Shown here piece after piece: positions 9,694 through 18,281 of a stretch of DNA of 64,000 nt (its first letter is position 1; each line of letters starts with the position of its first letter). The translations under genes and the position numbers were made by a program. A model generated the notes under the pieces. It had not been told where the DNA came from and did no database searches. It worked only from the letters and a program-made list of their open reading frames with translations. Source of the DNA: Gemmatimonadota bacterium. Lineage in GTDB: Bacteria > Gemmatimonadota > Gemmatimonadetes > Longimicrobiales > Gaopeijiaceae. Location: the NCBI GenBank assembly GCA_003248075.1, contig QJYK01000129.1, forward strand, positions 1 to 64,000. Reading direction: 5' to 3'.

Positions 9694-10515
9694 TCACGGC
9701 AGCGCCAGGCGATAGCCCACCCAGGCGCGCCCGGCCGGCAACAGCATCACGGACAGCGGGGGTGGCCCCGCCTCGGCGGACCCCCCGGGATGCGCGCGGG
9801 CTACGACCGCCCGGCTGACGAGCATGCCCAGCGCCGCGCCCGCGACCACGTCGCTCGTCCAGTGCACGTCGCGGTAGATGCGGGCGAACGCCACGCCCGT
9901 GGCCATCCCGTACAGGGCGATGGACACGCGGCGGGCGTGCCCGGGCCAGTGGATGCCGGCCTCCTCGCTGGCTGCCGCGGCCAGACCGAAGGCCACGGCG
10001 GAGTGGCCCGACGGGAACGACTGCCGGCTCGATTTCGTGGGGAAGAGGGGACCCTCGAAGAACGTGCCGGGGTCGTCGGGCGCGTCGTAGGGGCGGGTGC
10101 GATGCACGGCCACCTTGAGCACGAACGCGATCGCCGATGCGGCCACGGTGCCCTCCCCCGTGTGCCACACGGCGTCGGCCAGCTTCGGGCGGTCGAGTGC
10201 TTCGGCCGCTCCCAGAAGACCGGCGCCGACGACGATGGGTGCCCACGACCCCCACGGCGTCAACAGGTCGGTCCCGCGCCGAAGCACCGTGCTTCCCTGC
10301 CTGGGATCGCCCTGGACCCACGACCGAATGGATTCGTCGAGCGGTAGGGAAACCGCAAAGACTGCCGCCGATACGCCTACGGCGGTCCAGCTCATCCCGC
10401 GGGACGGCTCGTTCGGCACGGTGGCGGTTTGCCCGCCGACCCCACCGGGTAGTGCCCACAGGGCAACGAGCCAGACAGCTCGGGTGACGAGCCCCCCGCG
10501 CACGCCGGCGCTCAC
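9694..10515 (-). CDS. PAP2-family membrane phosphatase
   Basis: Type 2 phosphatidic acid phosphatase/haloperoxidase family. All three signature motifs are present in order: KVAVHRTRP, SFPSGHSAVAF and RIYRDVHWTSDV, giving the catalytic His pair and phosphate-binding Arg/Lys. An N-terminal hydrophobic signal/TM segment and several helices indicate a membrane enzyme with a periplasmic active site, for example on undecaprenyl pyrophosphate, lipid phosphate or a related substrate. GTG start overlaps the upstream DUF2231-like gene stop by 4 nt, so they are cotranscribed. Substrate unknown. Confidence 0.88.
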   Translation of the reverse strand: MSAGVRGGLVTRAVWLVALWALPGGVGGQTATVPNEPSRGMSWTAVGVSAAVFAVSLPLDESIRSWVQGDPRQGSTVLRRGTDLLTPWGSWAPIVVGAGLLGAAEALDRPKLADAVWHTGEGTVAASAIAFVLKVAVHRTRPYDAPDDPGTFFEGPLFPTKSSRQSFPSGHSAVAFGLAAAASEEAGIHWPGHARRVSIALYGMATGVAFARIYRDVHWTSDVVAGAALGMLVSRAVVARAHPGGSAEAGPPPLSVMLLPAGRAWVGYRLALP

Positions 10516-11354
10516 CGCATCGCTTGGGCGCGGGCCTGCACCGCACGGCTCGTCGGGAACCGAGTGGCGAGATCCTGCACGACCGCGCGCGCCGAGTCCG
10601 CCATGCCGAGCGCCTCGAACGCGTCTGCACGCAGCAGGCCCATCCGCGGAGCGATCTGCGGGTCATCTGCGGGCACGTCGAGACCCGCGACGAAATCGAG
10701 CGACGCCTGGGCCTCGCCGCGGTCCCGCAAGAGCGATTCGGCTGCCATGAGCCGCACCGACCAATCGTCTCCCGCCCGCAGGCGCATCTCCTCGATGAGC
10801 CGGGCCGCCGCCTCCGGCCTGCCCTGCGCGCGATCCTGCATGGCCTGGTGATAGAGCCCGGCGATGAGCAGATGAGTCACGTCCTCGGGCTCTCCCGAGC
10901 GGGTGCCGACTCCACCGGCGTACCCGTACACGAGGTGTCCGCCATGCTCGCCGGTCTCGTAGACGAAGAAGAGTCCCACGAGCCCGATCGCGGCCGAAGC
11001 CATACGGACACCGCGCGTGATCCTCTCACGCTGCGGCCTTCGCGCCATGCCGAGACCGACCAGCTCGATGATGCCGATGGCGAGGAACAGGTTGCGGGTG
11101 CGCTCGCCCCACTCCTCGTGTTCGACCACGGCTGGCCGCGCGCCCGGAACCCGCTCGGCGGGTCCATGCGCGTCCGTTCCCGACCGTACGGCGACGACCG
11201 AAGCCAGGGCACCGACCAGGAGCAGCGTGGCGGCGGCCGGTCCCGCCCAGGCGGGTCGGCCCAGAAGGGACAGGACGCGCAGGACGACACCCGCGACCAG
11301 GAAGGCGATGACGAAGTGTACGACCTGCGGGTGGAAGACACCGATGTCGGGCAT
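10512..11354 (-). CDS. DUF2231-like membrane protein with C-terminal TPR-like region
   Basis: The N-terminal half has four hydrophobic segments beginning with FHPQVVHFVIAFLVAGVVL. This is the HPxxVHF pattern of DUF2231 membrane proteins, in which the histidines are candidate heme or metal ligands. The C-terminal 110 residues are soluble and helical (RPEAAARLIEEMRLRAG, ADAFEALGMADSARAVV) with TPR-like spacing. It overlaps the PAP2 gene by 4 nt. The region 11355-11547 upstream is the shared promoter region with the divergent NfeD-flotillin operon. Function not known. Confidence 0.65.
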   Translation of the reverse strand: MPDIGVFHPQVVHFVIAFLVAGVVLRVLSLLGRPAWAGPAAATLLLVGALASVVAVRSGTDAHGPAERVPGARPAVVEHEEWGERTRNLFLAIGIIELVGLGMARRPQRERITRGVRMASAAIGLVGLFFVYETGEHGGHLVYGYAGGVGTRSGEPEDVTHLLIAGLYHQAMQDRAQGRPEAAARLIEEMRLRAGDDWSVRLMAAESLLRDRGEAQASLDFVAGLDVPADDPQIAPRMGLLRADAFEALGMADSARAVVQDLATRFPTSRAVQARAQAMR

Positions 11355-11547
11355 TACGGCCTCCGAAGGCGAGGTGATGCCCGGGGAAGTAGCGCCGATC
11401 TCCCCGGAACGACAAGACTCGACCTCGACGAGTACTTCGGGCCCCCCACGCGCCCGGGGTGCCGCACGGCACCTGTCCCGGTGCAGCGTACGCAGCCATC
11501 TTCGTACAATCGAAGACCGTTCCCGCGGGCTTCGTATCCATGGACAG

Positions 11548-12201
11548 ATGATCGCGCTCTACATCTTCTCACTGGTTCTGGGCGGCGGCTTCCTCGGCCT
11601 GTCCCTCTTCGGCGACCTCTTCGGAGGCCACGGCGACGTCGATCTCGGCGGCCACGTGGGGGACCTGGACACCGACGTCGGGCACGCGGAGATGGATGCG
11701 CCGCTCGACGCCGGCCACTCCGTCGATTCTTCGGGCGACGCCGGGCACGCCGGGCTGTCGCATGCGGCCGCCAAGATCTTCTCGATCCGGACGATCACAT
11801 ACTCGCTCTTCGGGTTCGGGGCCGTGGGCACGGGGCTGACGCTCGTCCGCGCCGGCGCCGCGCCGAGCTCGACCGCTCTGCTCGCCGTGGGCACGGGGCT
11901 CGCGTCCGGAGCGCTCATCAACGGCCTTTTCTCATGGGTCAGGCGGGGCGACTCGGGCGCGCTGAGGGAGGAAGAGGGGTACTCCGGTCGCCTGGGCCGT
12001 GTCACGCTCCCCATCGAAGGGAGCGGCGGCAAGATCCTGGTGGAGGTCGCCGGCCGAGAAGTGGAGCTCGTGGCCCAGCCCCATGCTTCGGCGGTGGGGG
12101 CGGGTGATGCGTCCCGGTGGCGCCGCGTGCTCGTGGTGGAGATGGTCCGTGGCGTCGCGCTGGTGGCCCCGGCGGAAGACGACACCTACCTGATGCCTTG
12201 A
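11548..12201 (+). CDS. NfeD-like membrane protein with OB-fold-type C-terminus
   Basis: A 217-residue protein starting MIALYIFSLVLGGGFL. It has an N-terminal TM helix, a His/Asp/Gly-rich loop (about residues 28-70), two more TM segments around 80-130, and a beta-rich C-terminal domain (GYSGRLGRVTLPIEGSGGKI) of NfeD/OB type. The ORF track extends it to 11017, but that extension is an antisense shadow of the DUF2231-like gene; the ATG at 11548 is the natural start. It lies 12 nt upstream of a flotillin gene, the standard NfeD-flotillin pairing used in membrane microdomain organisation. Confidence 0.8.
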   Translation: MIALYIFSLVLGGGFLGLSLFGDLFGGHGDVDLGGHVGDLDTDVGHAEMDAPLDAGHSVDSSGDAGHAGLSHAAAKIFSIRTITYSLFGFGAVGTGLTLVRAGAAPSSTALLAVGTGLASGALINGLFSWVRRGDSGALREEEGYSGRLGRVTLPIEGSGGKILVEVAGREVELVAQPHASAVGAGDASRWRRVLVVEMVRGVALVAPAEDDTYLMP

Positions 12202-12213
12202 GGAGGAACGGCA

Positions 12214-13548
12214 ATGGACCTACAGGGGCTTCTGGGATCCGACCTGGTCGCGAGTGGCTTCTTCGTCGCGGTGGCCCTGTTGTTCGTGGCGGTGGTCGCC
12301 GTGATGACCGTTCGCTCTCTCATCGTCATCGTGCCCCCGAACCGTGCCGCCGTGCTCACGGGACGAACGCGCCAGCTGTCGAGCGGGGAGCGCATCGGGT
12401 ATCGGTCCGTCATCGGCGGGCGGACGCTGCGCATGCCGATCATCGAGTCCGTTCAGCATGTGTCGCTGGAGACGTTCTCCATCGAGATCTCGGTGGCCAA
12501 CGCCTTCTCCAAGGGGAACATTCCGTTGAACATCGAGGCGATCGCGGCGGTCAAGATCGCCTCGCAGCCCTCGACGGTCTTCAACAACGCGGTCGAGCGT
12601 CTTCTCGGAAAGACGGAGGCGGAGATCACGCACCTCGCCAAGGACACCTTGATGGGGAACCTGCGCGGCGTCTTGGCGACCCTCACGCCGGAAGAGGTGA
12701 ACGAAGACCGCCTGGGCTTCGCCAGGGCCCTGTCCGAGGATGCCGGCGAGGATCTGGCGGCTCTCGGATTCCACCTGGACGTCCTCAAGATCCAGAATGT
12801 CAGCGACGAGCGCGGCTATCTGGAGGCCATCGGCCGGAAGCGGGCCGCCGAGGCCGTGCGGGACGCCGAGATCGCGGAGGCCGATGCAACCTCGCAGACG
12901 CGCCAACGGCAGGCCGACGCCCGACAGGACGCCGAGGTCAAGGAGGCCGAGGCCAACGTGCGCATCGCCGAGGCCCAGAACCAGCTTCGGGTGCGTAGGG
13001 CCGAGCTCGACCGGGAGGCCCAGATCGTCGAGCGCACCGCCGTCGTGAAGGCTCAGGAGTCGGAGGTGGAGGCGCAGAAGGCTCTGGAAAGCCGCCGCGT
13101 GGAGCGTGAGAAGCTCCGCCTCCAGGCCGACGTGGTGGAGCCGGCCAACGCCGAGCGTCTCGCGGCCAAGGCCCGCGCCGAAGGTGAGGCCGCGCCGATC
13201 CTGGAGCAGGGTCGGGCGAGCGCCCAGGTGTTGGAGATGCTGTACGACCAGGTGAAGGCCGGGGGCGAGCAGGCCCTGGCCGTGTTCCTTGCGGAGAAGC
13301 TGCCGCAGCTGTTGGGAACCGCCGTCCAGGCCGTGCAGGGTGTGGACATCGATCGGGTGGTGGTGCTGGACGGTGGGAGCGGCTCAGGTGTCGGGAACGC
13401 GGTGAACCAGCGTGTGCAGGGGGCGTTGGGGACCGTCGAGGCCGTCTCTGCCGCGGTGGGGGTCGACATCCAGTCGGTGCTGCAGGCGGCGGCCAGGAAG
13501 GTGGGGGAGGGCGGGGAGATCAGATCAGCGCCCGTTACGGACTCCTGA
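12214..13548 (+). CDS. flotillin-like SPFH-domain membrane protein
   Basis: Flotillin family scaffold of membrane microdomains. An N-terminal TM hairpin (FFVAVALLFVAVVAVMTV) is followed by the SPFH/PHB domain (IVIVPPNRAAVLTGR, SIEISVANAFSKGNIPL). A long Ala/Glu-rich coiled coil then runs from about residue 205 to 330 (RKRAAEAVRDAEIAEADA; DREAQIVERTAVVKAQE), as in FloA/FloT and eukaryotic flotillins. A strong SD (GAGGAGG) lies within the 12-nt gap after NfeD. The C-terminus is a short Val/Ala-rich oligomerisation tail. Family and partner assignment are secure; the physiological cargo is unknown. Confidence 0.92.
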   Translation: MDLQGLLGSDLVASGFFVAVALLFVAVVAVMTVRSLIVIVPPNRAAVLTGRTRQLSSGERIGYRSVIGGRTLRMPIIESVQHVSLETFSIEISVANAFSKGNIPLNIEAIAAVKIASQPSTVFNNAVERLLGKTEAEITHLAKDTLMGNLRGVLATLTPEEVNEDRLGFARALSEDAGEDLAALGFHLDVLKIQNVSDERGYLEAIGRKRAAEAVRDAEIAEADATSQTRQRQADARQDAEVKEAEANVRIAEAQNQLRVRRAELDREAQIVERTAVVKAQESEVEAQKALESRRVEREKLRLQADVVEPANAERLAAKARAEGEAAPILEQGRASAQVLEMLYDQVKAGGEQALAVFLAEKLPQLLGTAVQAVQGVDIDRVVVLDGGSGSGVGNAVNQRVQGALGTVEAVSAAVGVDIQSVLQAAARKVGEGGEIRSAPVTDS

Positions 13549-13564
13549 TCGCAGGCGACGGCCC

Positions 13565-14365
13565 ATGATCCGTGTCTGCGTGGCCGGCGCCACCGGCTGG
13601 GTGGGGTCGAGCCTGCTCCCGGCGGTCGATGCCGCGCCGGACCTCCAGCTCGTCGGCGCCGTGTCCCGTGGCGCGGCGGGCACTCCGCTCGGAAGCCTCC
13701 TGCCCGGCTTTGACGGAGACGTGGTGGTGTCCGGAACCGTGAGCCAGGCTCTGGAGCGGCGTCCCGACGTCCTGGTGGAGTACACCGCGCCCGAGTCGGC
13801 GAGGGCGCATGCCCTGGAAGCGCTGGCGGCCGGGGTCCACGTGGTGATCGGAACCTCCGGCCTGGACGATGAGGATTTCGAGGCCATCGACGACGCCGCG
13901 CGACGGCACGGAGTCGGAGCGATCGCGGCGGGCAACTTCGCCATCACCGCGGTCCTGCTGCAGCGCTTCGCGGAGGAAGCCGCCCGACACCTTCCGGCCT
14001 GGGAGGTGATCGACTACTCCAGCGACCTCAAGCCGGACGCGCCGAGCGGCACCGCGCGCGAGGTGGTGCGTCGCATCGCCGCGGTGGGCCGGCCGGAGCT
14101 CCGCGTGGCGGTCGAGGACACCCAGGGCGAGCCGGCGGCGCGCGGTCTGACGATGCACGGCACCCAGGTCCACTCGGTCCGAGTGCCGGGCTTCGTCATC
14201 GGGCTCGAGGTCGTCTTCGGCCGTGACAACGAGCGGCTCACCCTGCGCTACGACGGGGGCAGCGGAGCGGAGCCCTACGTGGCGGGCACCCTGCTGGCCG
14301 TGCGCAGGGTAGGCGGGATCGTGGGGTTGCGCACGGGGCTGGACGAGGTGCTGGAGGGGACGTAG
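13565..14365 (+). CDS. dapB: divergent DapB-like dihydrodipicolinate reductase
   Basis: A 266-residue NAD(P)-dependent reductase. The Rossmann motif is VAGATGWVG, followed by VVIGTSGLDDEDF (the GTTG loop), AAGNFAITAVLL (the APNxS-like loop) and KPDAPSGTAREV, the PSGTA substrate loop. In canonical DapB the last motif is preceded by the catalytic His pair (HHxxK). Here the sequence is IDYSSDLKPD, with Ser-Ser in place of the histidines while the Lys is kept. The protein may therefore be a diverged DapB clade or act on another substrate. ATG at 13565 follows the flotillin stop by 16 nt; the longer track ORF start lies inside flotillin and is rejected. Confidence 0.72.
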   Translation: MIRVCVAGATGWVGSSLLPAVDAAPDLQLVGAVSRGAAGTPLGSLLPGFDGDVVVSGTVSQALERRPDVLVEYTAPESARAHALEALAAGVHVVIGTSGLDDEDFEAIDDAARRHGVGAIAAGNFAITAVLLQRFAEEAARHLPAWEVIDYSSDLKPDAPSGTAREVVRRIAAVGRPELRVAVEDTQGEPAARGLTMHGTQVHSVRVPGFVIGLEVVFGRDNERLTLRYDGGSGAEPYVAGTLLAVRRVGGIVGLRTGLDEVLEGT

Positions 14366-14435
14366 GTCAGGTCCCGGATCGCTCGAGGGCCTCGAGGCCG
14401 ACACACGAGGAGACCGCCGCCACGCGAGCGCCAGG

Positions 14436-15245
14436 TCAGCGTCGGCCCAACCCGCCCCGGGTCCACAGCATGATGACCCCGCACGCGCTCAGGCCCCCGA
14501 TCTGGAACGGTGTCTCCGCGGGGCTCCGATAGACCTCCATGCCCCCGACGTCGTGAGCTGCGATGAGGTTGTCGAACGCCGTGGACGGGATCACCGATCC
14601 GCCCTGCTCCACGACGACCCCGTCGAGGTAGACGCGGGGGAAGCAAGGTGGCTGGTCGCTCCGCGTCCACGTCTGGCTCCGGAGGGCGTACGACATGATG
14701 GGGTATCCGCTCATGCCCGCGCTTCTTCCCTCGATGAACTGCACGCCGGGCACGGTCCGGATCAGGTCGCTGGTGCGTACCGGAGCCCTCTTGGCGATGG
14801 CCAGGTCGTCGAGAAAGAAGCCGGCGCTGAGCTGCTGGCGCTCGTAGAAGCCCGTGCGCTCCAGCCGCCTGGACCGGCCCTCCACTTCCACGTCCAGTCC
14901 CTCCAGCGCGATGGGACTGGGTTGGAGGTGGAAGGCCACCATCGTATTCGTGGTCGTGCTCAGGTCCAGAGGACCGTCCACCATCGACCACGCCGAAACG
15001 TGCTCGGCGTCCACCAGGTAGCTGCCGTCGGCGGGGACGGGGATGACGAACCGGCCGTCGATGTCCGTGAACGCGGTACCGATCACCCGACCCCCGAGAT
15101 CGACCAGGCGTACCGTGGCCATCACCACGGGAGCGTCGGAGTTCGTGTAGAGAACGATCCCGTGAACCGTCTGTGCGCCTCCGTGCCCTGCGATCGAGCA
15201 GCACGCCAGACCCACCAAGACCCCTCTGTACAGCCAGTCGGCCAC
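14436..15245 (-). CDS. exported carboxypeptidase-regulatory-like domain + TonB plug-like protein (no barrel)
   Basis: A 269-residue secreted protein with a signal peptide ending near GGAQT. A CarboxypepD_reg-like beta-sandwich follows (about 25-115: ATVRLVDLGG, GRFVIPVPADGSYLV). Then comes a TonB-receptor plug-like region with TSDLIRTVPGVQFIEG and YLDGVVVEQGG, ending in VIMLWTRGG, which is where a SusC/TonB receptor would continue into its beta-barrel. No barrel follows before the stop. Stand-alone plug proteins like this recur in Gemmatimonadota. Function unknown. Confidence 0.72.
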   Translation of the reverse strand: MADWLYRGVLVGLACCSIAGHGGAQTVHGIVLYTNSDAPVVMATVRLVDLGGRVIGTAFTDIDGRFVIPVPADGSYLVDAEHVSAWSMVDGPLDLSTTTNTMVAFHLQPSPIALEGLDVEVEGRSRRLERTGFYERQQLSAGFFLDDLAIAKRAPVRTSDLIRTVPGVQFIEGRSAGMSGYPIMSYALRSQTWTRSDQPPCFPRVYLDGVVVEQGGSVIPSTAFDNLIAAHDVGGMEVYRSPAETPFQIGGLSACGVIMLWTRGGLGRR

Positions 15246-15344
15246 CCGTTCCTCCGCGGCGCGGGATCCGTCACCAGCACCTACCGCCCTTCGTACACCC
15301 GCGCCGCGGGGAATGTGGCACGCTCCCGGAGGTGAGGGTCAGGT

Positions 15345-15782
15345 CTACGGCGTACCGCTCAGCACTCCCTCCAGCAGCTCCACGATCGTCCCCCAACCGT
15401 CGGTGTGATTGGTGACCGACTCCTCGGACGGCAGCCCCTCGTGGACGAGCACGAGCTCCGTGCCGCCGTCGACCGCGTTGAAGTCGATGGTGACCTGGGT
15501 GGGCGTGTCGAAGTGGGCGGCCATCCAGGTGAACGCGAGGCGACGGGGGCGGTCGACCACCAGGTACTCCCCCGTGTGCTCGATGGCGTTCTCGCCGAAG
15601 ATCATGGCGATCAGGTACGAGCCGCCCACGCGCACGTCGAGGCGCGTGCGCACGTCGGTGGTCGGGCCCGGCCGCATCCAGGCGCGCATCCCCTCCGCGT
15701 CCGTCCAGGCGTCGAACACCCGCTCCGGCGGGTGTGCGTAGCGGTGGCGTACCTCGAGTCGTCCCTCGGTCGCGTTCGTCAT
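15345..15782 (-). CDS. SRPBCC/AHSA1-family protein (START-like lipid-binding fold)
   Basis: A 145-residue protein with the classic AHSA1 start (RLEVRHRYAHPPERVFDAWT), the central GGSYLIAMIFGE strand pair and a C-terminal helix (HTDGWGTIVELLEGVL). Family members form a hydrophobic ligand pocket. The ATG at 15782 overlaps the ArsR stop as ATGA. The longer track start is antisense-type sequence inside arsR and is rejected. ArsR-SRPBCC pairs are very common; the regulator is presumed to control this gene, but the ligand is unknown. Confidence 0.88.
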   Translation of the reverse strand: MTNATEGRLEVRHRYAHPPERVFDAWTDAEGMRAWMRPGPTTDVRTRLDVRVGGSYLIAMIFGENAIEHTGEYLVVDRPRRLAFTWMAAHFDTPTQVTIDFNAVDGGTELVLVHEGLPSEESVTNHTDGWGTIVELLEGVLSGTP

Positions 15783-16135
15783 CCTGCCCCCTCCTCTGCG
15801 TTGCCCATGCCGTCGAGATAGCGCTCGAGTCCGGCCAACGAGTCGCGCCAGAGCGCCTCGTAGGCCTCGAGCCAGCTTCGTGCGCCCATCAGGGCGCGAA
15901 GGTCCACACTGCACCGGTGCTCCCGACCTTCTCGCCTGCGCACCAGGATGCCGGCGCGCTCCAGGATCTTCAGGTGCTTGGAGACCTGGTTGAGCGAGAC
16001 GTCGAATCCCTCCGCCAGCTCCGTGACCCGCTGCTCACCGCCCGAGGCCATGCGCTCGATGAGGGCGCGACGATCGGGGTGGGCGAGAGCGGTGAACACC
16101 GCGTCCAGCCGGTCGGGGGATATATTCAACTTCAT
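15779..16135 (-). CDS. ArsR-family winged-helix repressor
   Basis: A 118-residue winged-helix protein. LDAVFTALAHPDRRALIERMA is the family's opening signature, the recognition helix is VSLNQVSKHLKILERAG, and the wing is LVRRREGREHRCSVD. The metal-site cysteines typical of ArsR/SmtB are absent apart from Cys in the wing, so it probably senses something other than arsenic. The start at 16135 is chosen because it gives the conserved N-terminus MKLNISPDRLD. An 11-bp perfect inverted repeat spans this start codon (16120-16147), indicating autoregulation. It is translationally coupled to the downstream SRPBCC gene. Confidence 0.92.
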   Translation of the reverse strand: MKLNISPDRLDAVFTALAHPDRRALIERMASGGEQRVTELAEGFDVSLNQVSKHLKILERAGILVRRREGREHRCSVDLRALMGARSWLEAYEALWRDSLAGLERYLDGMGNAEEGAG

Positions 16136-16147
16136 GGTTGAATATAT
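16120..16147. promoter_or_regulatory. palindromic ArsR operator overlapping the arsR start codon
   Basis: ATATATTCAAC - TTCATG - GTTGAATATAT is a perfect 11-bp inverted repeat with a 6-nt centre containing the start codon (CAT on the plus strand). Its AT richness contrasts sharply with the surrounding high GC. Size and symmetry fit an ArsR dimer or dimer-pair site; bound protein would block initiation or elongation of its own operon. The palindrome is directly visible; its function is inferred from position. Confidence 0.8.
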
Positions 16148-16194
16148 ATCCGACAGCAAGCCAGTCAAGGGGGGCGGGCCGTGGCAATGGCGAT

Positions 16195-18273
16195 TCAGGA
16201 GATCGGAACGTCCACGCCGGCGGTGGTCGGCCGGTAGCTGAAGTTCATGACGGTGCCCCCTCCGAAGCTGCCATCGGTTCCGTGGCAACGGAGGTTGCAG
16301 GTACGCGTGCGGTTGCCCGTGTTGTAGCTCCAGCGAGGCTTGGCGAACCCGCCGGTTCCGGCGATGGAGGGGTGGAAGTTCACCAGCCGGGTCGGGAAGG
16401 ATGTGGGTGGGCTCCCATCGTACTGGATGCCGTCGATGACGTAGATGGTGTTCGGTGCCTCCTCGTTGGAGTGGATGTTGTAGTGGCAGCTCTTGCAGGC
16501 GGCGCGGGCCTTGTCCGAGCGGTCATCGAGGTGCACGAGGTGAAGGTTGTCGCGGCCGCCGATGTCGTCGTAGAAGTTGGTTCGTGAGCCGCGGTCCTGG
16601 CGGTCGTTGGTCACGAGCCCGTTCACGTCGTGGCACTGGAAGCAGAGCTTGAAGGTGTTCTGGTTCCATGCCGCTGGGCCGGGGATCGTGTTCCAGTACG
16701 GGGCGCGGAGGAGGCTCCCGTATGCGGAGCCGTGCGGGCCGACGGGCGCGGTCGGACCGGTACCGGTCGCGGAGACGCGCCCCGAGGTATTCTCGTACGC
16801 CTCGCTGTTGTGGCAGTCGGTGCACTCGATGACCGCGTCGATGCTCAAGCCGGCGCCGGTGAGCTGCGCGTTCAGGTTCGTCGAGCGATTGCGTCCGGGT
16901 CCGGCCACGGGATGGAACGACGAGTTCGCGGTGCGGAACTGGATCCGCTTGTTTCCCGGTTGAGCGCCGCTCGGCAGGGTGGCCGTTCCGAGGACGAGGT
17001 CGTACGTGTCCCCGTGGCAGCGCAAGCAGACCGGGTACATCTCGTCGTTCGCGACTCCGTCAGCGGGGGGGGCGATCGAGGTCACGACGTTGGTGACCTC
17101 GTTCCCGTCGAGGTCGATTCCCCTCATCCCCTCCGTCCGGTTCGTGGACGTCACCCGATGGGGGTTGTGGCAGTCCACGCACTCCACGTGCACGGCGTCC
17201 GTGAAGCGGGGGTCCTCCGCGGTCGATCCTGGACTGAGCTGGACGTTCTCGGGAAGACCCGCCGCCGGCCGGTTGATGAACATCGGCCTGTGCGCGGTCG
17301 GGTTGAGCGTCACCGGGTGGCGGTTGGCCTTCGAAAACTCGGTCTCGAGGTCCGGCGCGACACCCCCGTTCGCCGTCGTGGTGTGACAGGCGAAGCAGGC
17401 CTCCTCGATCGCCGACGTGCCACCTGTCGCTCCCCCGCGCAGCAGCCGCTCGGCTCCATCGTCGGTGTGCGGGTCGTGGCAGGAGAGGCACGAATGGTCG
17501 CGGACCGTGGTCCCGCTCTGGCCGGTGGGCCAGAAGTCGGTCGAGGACTCGTGGGTGCTGCCGACCCATCCGATCTTCGTGTGGCAGACCAAACACAGCC
17601 CCGCGGTCGGGTCGCGGGGCTCGACGCGCAGGAACATCGCGGGGGTCTCGAGGTGTGGATCGTGGCACGTCGTACACTGGATCTGCGTTCCGTCGCCTCT
17701 CGGGAAGAGGGGCAGGATCCCGCCCACGGATCCCCCGGCGGGGGTCGCCAGTTCCCCGTCGTCGGCGACCAGCGCCATGTCGAAGCCGAAGGAGACGGGG
17801 TGGTCGTTGAGCAGGCTGGTGCCCAGCTGCGTGGACCCCGCGGGCATCACTCCTCCGGGCCCGGTGTTCAGGACCGTGATCGGGTTATCGCTCCCGGGGT
17901 TCAGGACGGCCCCCAAGGCGATGGAGCCGTCGTGGCAGGAGAGGCAGAGCTTCGACGGTCCGGTCGGTTGACCGGGACCGGCCTGCAAGGAGGGAGAGTC
18001 GTAGGGGGTGTAACTCTGCTGGGAGAGGTCGCGGTTCCATAGCGGCCCCGGAAGATCCGTGTTGGAACCGTGTGGGGTGTGGCAGAAGATGCACACCCCC
18101 TGCTCTCCTCCGGACGGCGCCCGCACCGTGCCTGGACCTGATGCTGATAGGTTGTGCTTGGTGTTCGAGACCCCCGCCTGCTGGCCCTGGAGCCCCCGTG
18201 CTCCGGGCCACGTGAGAGTCGCCACCAGGAGCGCCGCCGTCCGGGAGGCGCTTCCTCGGAGGCCCTTCCACAT
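16195..18273 (-). CDS. exported 12-heme 'doubled CXXCH' cytochrome c
   Basis: A 692-residue secreted multiheme cytochrome. A signal peptide spans about the first 28 residues. There are eleven CXXCH sites (CIFCH, CLSCH, CTTCH, CLVCH, CLSCH, CFACH, CVDCH, CLRCH, CTDCH, CFQCH, CKSCH) and a terminal CX3CH (CNLRCH), so 12 potential hemes. Several sites are CXXCHxPH, the doubled-CXXCH pattern. The first about 230 residues resemble the 4-heme protein at 35764. I use the ATG at 18273; a GTG at 18285 overlapping the upstream stop as GTGA is an alternative. The track's longer start lies inside the NHL gene. Likely a periplasmic or extracellular electron carrier cotranscribed with the NHL protein. Confidence 0.9.
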   Translation of the reverse strand: MWKGLRGSASRTAALLVATLTWPGARGLQGQQAGVSNTKHNLSASGPGTVRAPSGGEQGVCIFCHTPHGSNTDLPGPLWNRDLSQQSYTPYDSPSLQAGPGQPTGPSKLCLSCHDGSIALGAVLNPGSDNPITVLNTGPGGVMPAGSTQLGTSLLNDHPVSFGFDMALVADDGELATPAGGSVGGILPLFPRGDGTQIQCTTCHDPHLETPAMFLRVEPRDPTAGLCLVCHTKIGWVGSTHESSTDFWPTGQSGTTVRDHSCLSCHDPHTDDGAERLLRGGATGGTSAIEEACFACHTTTANGGVAPDLETEFSKANRHPVTLNPTAHRPMFINRPAAGLPENVQLSPGSTAEDPRFTDAVHVECVDCHNPHRVTSTNRTEGMRGIDLDGNEVTNVVTSIAPPADGVANDEMYPVCLRCHGDTYDLVLGTATLPSGAQPGNKRIQFRTANSSFHPVAGPGRNRSTNLNAQLTGAGLSIDAVIECTDCHNSEAYENTSGRVSATGTGPTAPVGPHGSAYGSLLRAPYWNTIPGPAAWNQNTFKLCFQCHDVNGLVTNDRQDRGSRTNFYDDIGGRDNLHLVHLDDRSDKARAACKSCHYNIHSNEEAPNTIYVIDGIQYDGSPPTSFPTRLVNFHPSIAGTGGFAKPRWSYNTGNRTRTCNLRCHGTDGSFGGGTVMNFSYRPTTAGVDVPIS

Positions 18274-18281
18274 GCAGCCGC

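Noticed and set aside
8893-10347. 484-residue plus-strand ORF
   Set aside because: Antisense to the VPS10-like and PAP2 genes, both of which have strong motifs. No domain character.
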